NCBI GenBank assembly: GCA_963656345.1
Contig: CAVKHY010000168.1
Span: forward strand, 1 to 6,852
Length of the DNA: 6,852 bases
Reading direction: 5' to 3'
From: CAKUFA01 sp963656345
GTDB taxonomy: Bacteria; Bacillota; Clostridia; Christensenellales; Aristaeellaceae
Under the pieces are notes generated by a model. It had not been told where the DNA came from, did not search any database, and saw nothing but the letters and a program-made list of their open reading frames with translations. Each line of letters opens with the position of its first letter. The stretch's first letter is position 1. This document shows positions 1 through 5,327 of this stretch, in pieces. The translations under genes and the position numbers were made by a program.

Positions 1-689
1 TGCTTGATAAGTTCTCTATCAAAATCATCAAGACAGACATGCAAGATGTGCTTACCAATCCAAATGCTACGAGTGGTATTGATGCACGAGTAGGCTACAT
101 GACCTCATTCATGAGCAATGACGGCATTCTGGCACTTGATAAGGATATGGAAGACTTCATTAACGTCAGCGTCCCATTATCAGGCGTTACTGATATCGTG
201 CGTCAGCAGCTTGAGTTTATTGTTGCGGTGAACCGAACTCCAGCGGTGAAACTTCTGGGTATCTCTCCTGCTGGTTTCAACACTGGCGATAGCGATATCA
301 AGAACTACAACGACCACATCTCTTCCCAGCAGGAAAAAATCCTGCGAACACCTGTGCAGAAGATGCTGGACATTATTCAGATCGTTAGGCTTGGGAAATA
401 CAACAGATCAGTATCGTTCAAGTTTAAAGGCCTGAATGAAGAAGATGAGAAAGCCATCGCTGATGCTCAGGATGTGAAAGCCAGTACGCGTCAGAAATAC
501 CTACAGGAAGGCACGGTATCGAATGAAGAGGTTCGCAAGGCTCTCTCAGAAGACCCTCACAGCGGATTCTACGGCATAGATGCTGAAGCTGTACCGGAAG
601 GCGACGATGACCAAGAAGAAAACGAAGACGGCTTCAGCTACACGCCCCAACGCGGGGCTGGAAGTGGAGTACAGGAAGAAGCTGAATAA
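1..689 (+). CDS. Portal protein, C-terminal part (DUF1073-like), 5' truncated by window
   Basis: The reading frame is already open at the window edge (first whole codon at base 3) and ends at a TAA at 687-689, so only the C-terminal ~228 residues are visible. The portal is the dodecameric ring at one vertex through which DNA enters and to which the neck attaches. The visible part has the typical order of DUF1073-type portals: a segment including LLGISPAGFNTGDSDIKNY, then a helical stretch with SSQQEKILRTPVQKMLDII, then a Lys/Glu-rich helix and a variable tail with EVRKALSEDPHSGFYGID. The last ~25 residues are strongly acidic (EGDDDQEENEDG). The Mu F-like gene next to it supports the call, since portal and Mu F-type proteins are usually adjacent. 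The methionine at base 39 is internal, because the frame runs open upstream of it. The family name is recognised by eye, without a profile search. Confidence 0.85.
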   Translation, partial: LDKFSIKIIKTDMQDVLTNPNATSGIDARVGYMTSFMSNDGILALDKDMEDFINVSVPLSGVTDIVRQQLEFIVAVNRTPAVKLLGISPAGFNTGDSDIKNYNDHISSQQEKILRTPVQKMLDIIQIVRLGKYNRSVSFKFKGLNEEDEKAIADAQDVKASTRQKYLQEGTVSNEEVRKALSEDPHSGFYGIDAEAVPEGDDDQEENEDGFSYTPQRGAGSGVQEEAE

Positions 690-1404
690 GCTGATCGACG
701 AAATGTCTACATCAGTAAACTACTGGCTGGCGGCCGAATATCGACGCAACGAGTCAGAGATTGTTGGTGATGCTTCTCCTGCTAAGCTACTGAGCAAGAA
801 GTTGCTGGATGTGATGGCGACCTGGCGCGAGAAATTCGACAAGAAAGCAGAGTCAATCGCGCTGTGGTTCGTCAGACGTTCCAATGTGTATGCCACCACG
901 TCAGTAAGCAATAAGCTCAAGGCGCAGGGCATGACAGTAAACATGCGGATCACACCTGAAGTGCAAAACGTCCTGGATAGCCTGTACGAAACACAGGTAA
1001 GCCTCATAAAGTCCATTCCTGAGCATTACCTGACGCAGGTCAGTGTGCTTGTGCAGGAGAGCGTTACGCTTGGCCGTGATGTGTCTTATCTGAAAGACGA
1101 ACTCAGGCACCGATACGGAATCACTGAGCGTCGGGCAAAAGTTATCGCCCGCGATCAGAATGCAAAGGCATCGAATGCTATCGCGGTCGAGCGCAGCCTT
1201 CAGGCTGGAATAACGCATGGGATATGGGTGCATCGCGCAGGCGGCAGCAAATCTTTTCGACACTCTCACGTACAGATGGCTGGTACGGAGTTTGAACTGT
1301 CAAAAGGATGCTGGGATGATCATGAGAAACAATGGGTGATGCCAGGTTCTCTGATTAACTGCCGATGCGAGTACAGACCGGTGATAAAGCTACCAGGTGA
1401 TTGA
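607..1404 (+). CDS. Mu F-like minor head protein (phage head morphogenesis)
   Basis: This is a 265-residue protein of the Mu gpF / SPP1 gp7 type, a minor head component that associates with the portal and is thought to act in head assembly or DNA ejection. The C-terminus carries the family signature: ARDQNAKASN (residues 181-190), then SFRHSHVQMAG (216-226) and PGSLINCRCEY (246-256). The N-terminus is very basic (MTKKKTKTASATR) and leads into RPNAGLEVEYRKKL, a common start of this family. The ATG at 607 is chosen because GGAAGG lies about six bases upstream; an in-frame upstream start at 580 has no comparable site. The first 83 bases overlap the portal's acidic tail in another frame. A partial, decayed copy of bases 1236-1307 lies downstream at 1677-1734. 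Family assignment is firm; the exact role is known only by analogy. Confidence 0.85.
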   Translation: MTKKKTKTASATRPNAGLEVEYRKKLNKLIDEMSTSVNYWLAAEYRRNESEIVGDASPAKLLSKKLLDVMATWREKFDKKAESIALWFVRRSNVYATTSVSNKLKAQGMTVNMRITPEVQNVLDSLYETQVSLIKSIPEHYLTQVSVLVQESVTLGRDVSYLKDELRHRYGITERRAKVIARDQNAKASNAIAVERSLQAGITHGIWVHRAGGSKSFRHSHVQMAGTEFELSKGCWDDHEKQWVMPGSLINCRCEYRPVIKLPGD

Positions 1405-1405
1405 G

Positions 1406-1672
1406 ATGGACGAAGTAATTTTCTACCTGTGGAATATCCTGCCTGGCGTTCTGGTATTTGGTATTGTGACCCTCTCCATCGGCAGTGGCAGTTCTTCTGT
1501 CCCAACATCAATTGCAGTAGAGGAATCTACGCGGAGGATGAGGGAAAACCAGGAGGATAAACATAAATGCCACTGCGCTGGATTCGAAAGAGAAATGCTA
1601 CCACCAGGCGGTTATCAACCATGCGGCAGAAATTGCGCGGGAAATATAATGCCGCCTAACCGCAGCAGATAA
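1406..1672 (+). CDS. Small putative membrane protein, unknown function
   Basis: This ORF of 88 residues follows the Mu F-like stop codon by one base, with AGGTGA five bases before the ATG. A GTG nine bases upstream in the same frame is a less likely start. Residues ~5-29 (VIFYLWNILPGVLVFGIVTL and onward) form one hydrophobic segment preceded by acidic residues and followed by a Ser-rich linker and a charged stretch ending in RENQEDK. This suggests a single-pass membrane protein. After about residue 52 the character changes abruptly to Cys/Gly/Pro-rich (HKCHC, PCGRNC), which looks like translation of sequence not selected in this frame, so the tail may be a frameshifted or decayed part. I do not recognise a family. 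Its place between two conserved head genes, next to a duplicated Mu F fragment, suggests an accessory insertion. The N-terminal half is the more believable part. Confidence 0.5.
   Translation: MDEVIFYLWNILPGVLVFGIVTLSIGSGSSSVPTSIAVEESTRRMRENQEDKHKCHCAGFEREMLPPGGYQPCGRNCAGNIMPPNRSR
1563..1649 (+). pseudogene. Possible remnant of a small ORF with ATA in place of ATG
   Basis: A strong SD, AGGAGG, sits at 1551-1556. Six bases after it, where a start codon would be expected, is ATA, followed by 27 codons with natural-looking composition (NATALDSKEKCYHQAV, then INHAAEIAREI) and a TAA at 1647-1649. One ATG-to-ATA change would explain this. The same SD could instead serve the ATG at 1567, ten bases away, giving a 30-residue highly basic peptide starting MPLRWIRKRN and ending at 1659. 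Both overlap the tail of the small membrane ORF. I do not recognise either peptide, and neither may be expressed. Confidence 0.2.
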
Positions 1673-1676
1673 CCTT

Positions 1677-1734
1677 CGCAGACGGCAGCAAGTCCTTTCG
1701 ACACGCCACGTACAGAGTACGAACTGTCTAAAGG
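1677..1734 (+). pseudogene. Decayed partial copy of the Mu F-like gene 3' region
   Basis: These 58 bases align with 1236-1307 inside the Mu F-like gene. About 50 of the 58 aligned positions match, with one 1-base and one 13-base deletion in this copy. The shared peptide is GSKSFRH (from GGCAGCAAGTCCTTTCGACAC) and then E(F/Y)ELSKG, which is restored only in another frame. The deletions do not add up to a multiple of three, so the copy cannot encode the motif continuously. It lacks the downstream PGSLINCRC part. It is best read as a recombination scar or the remains of a related head gene; see findings. Confidence 0.7.
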
Positions 1735-1758
1735 CCAGTAAAGACATACAAATATCTA

Positions 1759-1785
1759 AAGGTCGCCCAGGTGGCCTTGTTTATT
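1759..1785 (+). terminator. Terminator-like hairpin upstream of the protease gene
   Basis: AAGGTCGC (1759-1766) pairs with GTGGCCTT (1771-1778) around a CCAG tetraloop, giving eight pairs of which two are G-U. The run GTTTATT (1779-1785) follows, a modest U-tract. This resembles a weak intrinsic terminator after the Mu F/membrane-ORF segment. The U-tract is imperfect, so partial termination (attenuation) is more likely than a full stop, because the head genes beyond need transcription. Its 3' arm is shared with the next hairpin. Confidence 0.45.
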
Positions 1786-1798
1786 GCCTGAAACAAGG
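1775..1798 (+). promoter_or_regulatory. Hairpin covering the protease gene's ribosome-binding site
   Basis: CCTTGTTT (1775-1782) and AAACAAGG (1791-1798) are a perfect 8-base inverted repeat with an 8-base loop. The 3' arm contains AAGG, which with the next bases (AAGGTG) is the only plausible SD for the ATG at 1807. If this stem forms in the mRNA it would hide the SD and lower translation of the protease/scaffold protein. There is no U-tract after it, so it is not a terminator. It competes with the hairpin at 1759-1778 for bases 1775-1778. Confidence 0.5.
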
Positions 1799-1806
1799 TG
1801 AAATAA

Positions 1807-3301
1807 ATGCCAGTACATAAGAAAAACGGCAGTTGGTGGTGGGGTGGGCGTGGCCCATTTAGCACCAAAAAAAAGGCTGAGAATGTTGAAAGGGCAGCGT
1901 ATTCCAATGGTTATACCGGCGACTCCGCAATTGCCTTTGATCGCTCATCAAACAGACGCATTGATGGAAACGGTTATCTTCACGTCCAGAACTGCAATCT
2001 AACCAGGGAACAAGTTGCCCCTTACTTTGGAGAAGAAATTCCAGGGTGGAAGGAGCATGGACTTGACCCTGAAAAGATCTATTACGGATATCGCCCAGCC
2101 GAAGAACTTGAAAAGGCCGCGCCGCTTTTTTCTGGGATGCCTTTGCTATGTATTCACCAACTCGATAGCGCAGAAAGCCCATTAAAAGAAGTTCGCGTCG
2201 GCTCTATCGGTACGAGTGAAACCTGGGAAGCTCCGTATGTTCAAAATTCACTATCAGTTACTGATCAAGAAGCAATTGATAAAATAAATGACGGGTCGTT
2301 GAAGGAGATCAGCGCAGGATACTACTTCATCCCTGTTTTCGAGTCCGGTGAGCATAACGGAGTGCATTATGACTTCATAATGACTGATATCAGGCCGAAT
2401 CATGTAGCACTAGTTTCCAGTGGAAGAGCCGGGAGCGATGTGTGTGTATCAGACGGAATGCCGTCAACTCTACTAAAGGTGCAAAAAACAATGCAACTAA
2501 ATAAAAAACAGGTGGCGGCGTATGCGACGTTGGCTACCTATCTGAAACCACGTCTCGCTATGGATGCCGCCCCGGCTGATCTGGCTAAGTTAGTTGGCAA
2601 ATACACCAAGCCGCAATCCCNNNNNNNNNNNNNNGGCAAAAGCCGTGGCTCGTCAGTATGGCTCCAAGATTGCGCAGGACATGGATATTGAACCAGAAGA
2701 ACTGGCTGAGTTGATGGAAGCGGCTGAAGAAGTCGTCGAGCCTGACTCAACAGAAGAAAAAGAAGAGGAAGAAGTTTCCTTCGACGAAGACAACGTTGAG
2801 GAAAGCCTGAAGGCAATGCTTGAAGGCAAAATCCCGGATGAAATTCTTGCTAAAATCATCGCATCCTGTTCTGATGATCTTGCCCAGGATGAAGAAACAG
2901 AAGAAGAGAAAGCTGTTCGTCTCGCTAAAGAAAAAGCAGAGGGAGAGCTTAAAGACAAAGAAGAAAAAGAAGCAGGTGAGAAAAAGGCCGCTATGGACGC
3001 AAACACCATCCGCCAGCAAATCACCGCTGAGTTTAAATCTAAAAATGAAGCCGCTCGCAAAGTTCGCGAACTGGTTGGCGAGGTCGATGCAATGGCGTTC
3101 GATGCCGCCAATGACATTTACGCCCATGCGCTGAAGCAGAAAGGCGTGAACATCAAGCAGTACGAACCCGCAGCATACAAAGGCATGGTGGATATGATGG
3201 TGGCGAATAAGCCAGCCGCTCAAGCACCAGCATTTGACCATGCTCCCGTGTCTTCCTTCGAGGGTCAGTTTGCTGGCCTCAAAAACATCAAAATCCAATA
3301 A
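1807..3301 (+). CDS. Prohead protease with scaffold-like C-terminus (DUF2213), interrupted by an N gap
   Basis: This is one gene read in two frames because a run of 14 Ns (2621-2634) does not keep the frame; with a gap of 13 bases it would encode ~497 residues. The N-terminus has a Trp/Lys-rich segment (HKKNGSWWWGGRGPF, then a helix with ERAAYSNGY). Residues ~45-215 match DUF2213, which resembles the herpesvirus-assemblin-like prohead proteases: GMPLLCIHQLD (His117), LKEISAGYYF (Ser169) and RPNHVALVSSGRAGSD (His199) fit a His-Ser-His triad. The rest is Glu/Lys-rich and probably coiled coil (about residues 305-400), as in scaffolds, ending in a helical domain with FKSKNEAARKVRELVG. It probably guides capsid assembly and then cleaves itself and the scaffold. 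The start is the ATG preceded by AAGGTG. The family call is strong; the protease mechanism is inferred. Confidence 0.85.
2475..2493 (+). promoter_or_regulatory. Candidate internal ribosome-binding site and start for a scaffold-only protein
   Basis: AAAGGTG (2475-2481) precedes an in-frame ATG at 2491 (Met229, peptide MQLNKKQVAAYAT). It lies just after the last recognisable protease motif (SSGRAGSDV, residues ~204-212). Translation from here would give a protein of ~269 residues holding only the charged scaffold-like part. The spacing of nine bases is acceptable but not ideal. Lambda makes its scaffold Nu3 from inside the protease gene C in the same way. This is an inference from position and SD only. 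Confidence 0.3.
2621..2634. other. Assembly gap (14 N) inside the protease/scaffold gene
   Basis: Fourteen undetermined bases. The reading frame before the gap (same phase as 1807) ends in KLVGKYTKPQS, and the frame after it begins AKAVARQYGSKI one phase later. The true missing length should therefore be 1 modulo 3 (for example 10, 13 or 16 bases) if the gene is intact. The frame shift here is best treated as an artefact. Confidence 0.95.
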
Positions 3302-3314
3302 GAGGCTCTGATAA

Positions 3315-3803
3315 ATGGGACTTCAGAAAAGTGTCGGTCTGTACTTCTCCGGTGCAGTTGAGGGCGATAAAGCCTCTCATAACCCGGTCGTCTATCTGCC
3401 GAAAAATCCACTTGCCGAAGGTGAAGTGACAGTTGGCCGCTTTGTGTTCCAGGGTACTGACCCTGAAGCGCAGGTTAAGGCATCTGGCACGGTTGTGGCA
3501 GGCTTCGTGCAGCGCATCATCAACTACTATAACTTTGTGATCACTTCCAGTGGCACTCTTACCATCCCCGATGAAACCCCGGTAACGGTAGCGGTGAAAG
3601 GTGAGTTCTACGCGGCATTCAGCCAGACCACAACTCCAAAATATGGTCAGAAAGCATTCGCATCTACCACTGATGGTAGTATCGTTTATGGCGATGCCGG
3701 AGATACTGTTGATGGCCACGTTGAAACAGGCTTCGTAGTGAAAGAGATCCGCTCTGAAGATGGCCTGGTGATGATTTCCAACTATTCCCCTGCGCTTGCA
3801 TAA
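3315..3803 (+). CDS. Structural cement / head decoration protein (Gp24-like)
   Basis: This 162-residue protein lies between the protease/scaffold gene and the major capsid gene, the usual place for a decoration or cement protein, which binds the outside of the expanded shell and stabilises it. The sequence matches the pattern of the Gp24-type cement family: an N-terminal LQKSVGLYFSGAVEGDKAS, then EVTVGRFVFQGTD, a central GFVQRIINYYNF, then GEFYAAF with GQKAFASTTDGSIVYG, and a terminal GFVV...GLVMISNYSP. It is rich in beta-prone residues and Gly, with no signal peptide or membrane segment. AAGAGG lies nine bases before the ATG, directly after the previous stop. Family recognition is by pattern memory; a generic virion structural protein is the fallback. 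Confidence 0.72.
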   Translation: MGLQKSVGLYFSGAVEGDKASHNPVVYLPKNPLAEGEVTVGRFVFQGTDPEAQVKASGTVVAGFVQRIINYYNFVITSSGTLTIPDETPVTVAVKGEFYAAFSQTTTPKYGQKAFASTTDGSIVYGDAGDTVDGHVETGFVVKEIRSEDGLVMISNYSPALA

Positions 3804-3816
3804 CTAATCAATAAAT

Positions 3817-3864
3817 CCGCCACGACTGCCACTGCAATAACGCGGGGTTATACGTCGTGTGCGG
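3817..3864 (+). promoter_or_regulatory. Structured leader (nested hairpin) in front of the major capsid gene
   Basis: CCGCCACGAC (3817-3826) pairs with GTCGTGTGCGG (3854-3864) as a 10-pair stem with one bulged T at 3860. A second small stem, ATAAC (3837-3841) with GTTAT (3847-3851), lies inside. The structure ends two bases before the capsid gene's SD, GGAG at 3867-3870, leaving it free. It is not followed by a T-run, so it is not a terminator. It could protect the 5' end of a capsid mRNA, serve as an RNase III processing site, or keep the SD accessible. Confidence 0.55.
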
Positions 3865-3876
3865 ATGGAGACCAAG

Positions 3877-4896
3877 ATGAATATTACTTTTGAACAGGCC
3901 AAGAAATACGGCTTCGATTTTGGCCGAAATGCGCGCCAGTGGATTACCTCGGATAACATGCCGCAGATTCTCCAGGATGCCGCGCTGATCACCCAGGCAA
4001 ACACCACCGTCCCGGCTGAGTTGCTGGCTTACATCGACCCGACAGTCATCGAAATTATGACCGCGCCGCGTAATGCCCGCGAGTTGTTCCCAGAAGAGAA
4101 ACGCGGTGACTGGACTACCCCTTACTTCAAATGGCGTGCAGATGAAGTGACTGGTAATACCGCCGCCTATTCTGACTTCGGTCAGTTCGGCGTGTCCGGT
4201 GTTAACAGCGAATGGCACACTCGCGAACAATATCGTTTCCAGACCATTATCGAATACGGCGATCTGGAACAGGATATGGCATCTCAGGCGAAAATTAACC
4301 TGGCAGCCGCAAAACAACGTGCAGCCGCAACCACCCTTGATATCGATGCCAACAAATTCTACCTGCTTGGTGTAGAAGGCAAGGAAATTTACGGTGCGCT
4401 GAACGACCCGAACCTGCCAGCCGCAGTCAGCCCGATTGCTGTCAACGGTGCGACTGCATGGTCAGGCAAAGATGCAATCGCACGTTACAACGATGTGATC
4501 AAGCTGTTTACCTCCCTGGTTACCCAGTTGAACGGTCTGGTTGATGAGAAGTCACGCCTGAAAATCGCAACCTCACCAGCCACTCGCACACTGTTGGCAG
4601 CACCAACCAACCTTGGTCTTACCACCATGAAAATGCTGCAAGACTATTTCCCGAATGCGGAATTTGTAACGCTCCCGCAGTTGGGTGCAGCATATGCTCC
4701 GGCAGCGTCTGAAACTCTGATGATTATCGCGCCTGAAGTGCTCGGTAACGGCACCGGTCTGTTAGGCTTCGGTGAGAAGATTCGCATGGGTCGTATCGTT
4801 CCGTCACTGTCTTCTTTCGCACAGAAAGTAACAGGCACCACCTACGGCGGCATCATCCGAGTCCCGGCCGCTGTCGCTCAGATGACAGGTATTTAA
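3877..4896 (+). CDS. Major capsid protein (DUF2184-like)
   Basis: This 339-residue protein has the features of the DUF2184 family, which are HK97-fold major capsid proteins forming the icosahedral shell. Diagnostic stretches are an N-terminal helix with FEQAKKYGFDFGRNARQWIT, RNARELFPEEKRGDWTTPYF, then EWHTREQYRFQTIIEYGDLE followed by a helix with AKINLAAAKQRAAAT, the segment YLLGVEGKEIYGALNDPNLP, and a C-terminal domain ending GGIIRVPAAVAQMTGI. No signal peptide or delta-domain cleavage site is evident, although the scaffold is supplied by a separate upstream gene. The ATG at 3877 is chosen because GGAG (3867-3870) is well placed; an in-frame GTG at 3859 and ATG at 3865 lack a free SD. It sits between a hairpin leader and a terminator-like hairpin, as suits a highly expressed gene. 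Confidence 0.88.
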   Translation: MNITFEQAKKYGFDFGRNARQWITSDNMPQILQDAALITQANTTVPAELLAYIDPTVIEIMTAPRNARELFPEEKRGDWTTPYFKWRADEVTGNTAAYSDFGQFGVSGVNSEWHTREQYRFQTIIEYGDLEQDMASQAKINLAAAKQRAAATTLDIDANKFYLLGVEGKEIYGALNDPNLPAAVSPIAVNGATAWSGKDAIARYNDVIKLFTSLVTQLNGLVDEKSRLKIATSPATRTLLAAPTNLGLTTMKMLQDYFPNAEFVTLPQLGAAYAPAASETLMIIAPEVLGNGTGLLGFGEKIRMGRIVPSLSSFAQKVTGTTYGGIIRVPAAVAQMTGI

Positions 4897-4898
4897 TC

Positions 4899-5327
4899 AT
4901 GGCTCGCCCGCGTAAAATCACAGCCTCCGAGGAGGCTGTTTCTATTTCTGAAGGAAGCAAAATGTCCGGTACAGTTCACGTTCGCTTAAAACATCCGCAC
5001 GGCATCATCTTTGACCTGGCCAATGGTCGTAAACTGGCTCTTAAAGGCAGTGATTTCCATCTTCGCGGCCTGGAGAAGGGCACCCTGACATGTGGGTTTG
5101 GTAAAACTCAGGTTGAGGCATCTGACTGGGAAGAGACTCTGACAACTTACGCGGGAATGATCGCTGATATGACGCGCAAGGGCACTCTGATTTATGAAAA
5201 TGACGCAGCCAGCGCCGATGACCATGCTGATGATAACCAGGGCGTGAAACATGGCCGTGAACCTGTAGACGTGAAAAACGACAAAAGCGTTAAGACTCAG
5301 GAAGTCCCGACTAGCGAGGCAGCGTAA
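4899..5327 (+). CDS. Small head-tail region protein of unknown function
   Basis: This ORF of 142 residues starts two bases after the capsid stop. Two starts are plausible. The ATG at 4899 has only a weak site (ACAGGT, 4884-4889), while the in-frame ATG at 4962 (Met22, MSGTVHVRLKHPHG) has AAGGA six bases upstream and gives 121 residues. The first 21 codons also contain a terminator-like hairpin (4920-4939), which argues for the later start. The body resembles small soluble proteins often found just after the capsid gene in such modules: a beta-rich N-terminus (HVRLKHPHGIIFDLANGRK) and a helix with ASDWEETLTTYAGMIADMTRKG, then a Lys/Asp/His-rich, probably disordered tail (ENDAASADDHADDNQG). I do not recognise a defined family. 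A role in head completion is inferred from position only. Confidence 0.75.
   Translation: MARPRKITASEEAVSISEGSKMSGTVHVRLKHPHGIIFDLANGRKLALKGSDFHLRGLEKGTLTCGFGKTQVEASDWEETLTTYAGMIADMTRKGTLIYENDAASADDHADDNQGVKHGREPVDVKNDKSVKTQEVPTSEAA
4920..4949 (+). terminator. Intrinsic-terminator-like hairpin after the capsid gene, inside the next ORF
   Basis: CAGCCTCCGAGGAGGCTG (4921-4938) is a perfect inverted repeat. With a CGAG tetraloop it forms seven mostly G-C pairs, plus an A-T pair at 4920/4939. It is followed by TTTCTATTTCT (4939-4949). This is close to textbook form for a rho-independent terminator, 24 bases after the capsid stop codon. It lies within the first 21 codons of the following ORF if that gene starts at 4899, but upstream of the better start at 4962. 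Partial termination here would lower the downstream connector genes relative to capsid. Confidence 0.6.

Noticed and set aside
580..606. Earlier start for the Mu F-like gene at 580
   Set aside because: No good SD before it, while the ATG at 607 has GGAAGG at proper spacing and gives a typical N-terminus.
2820..3134. A + strand frame of 104 codons, Lys/Arg-rich
   Set aside because: It is an out-of-frame reading of the scaffold region. Its composition (KKKKK, RKRP runs) mirrors the Glu-rich codons of the real frame.
2653..3298. Long antisense reading frames opposite the scaffold region (including 2653-3117 and 2747-3298, minus strand)
   Set aside because: They arise from the Glu/Lys-rich purine-biased coding strand, are Ser/Phe-rich low-complexity, have no SD, and lie opposite a clear gene.
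3808..4317. Antisense reading frame opposite the start of the capsid gene (169 codons)
   Set aside because: No SD and no family resemblance. The capsid gene on the + strand fully explains the region.
4306..4332. Short repeat of GCAGCCGCAA in the capsid gene
   Set aside because: Explained by the Ala-rich helix AAAKQRAAA of the capsid protein. Too short to be a separate repeat element.
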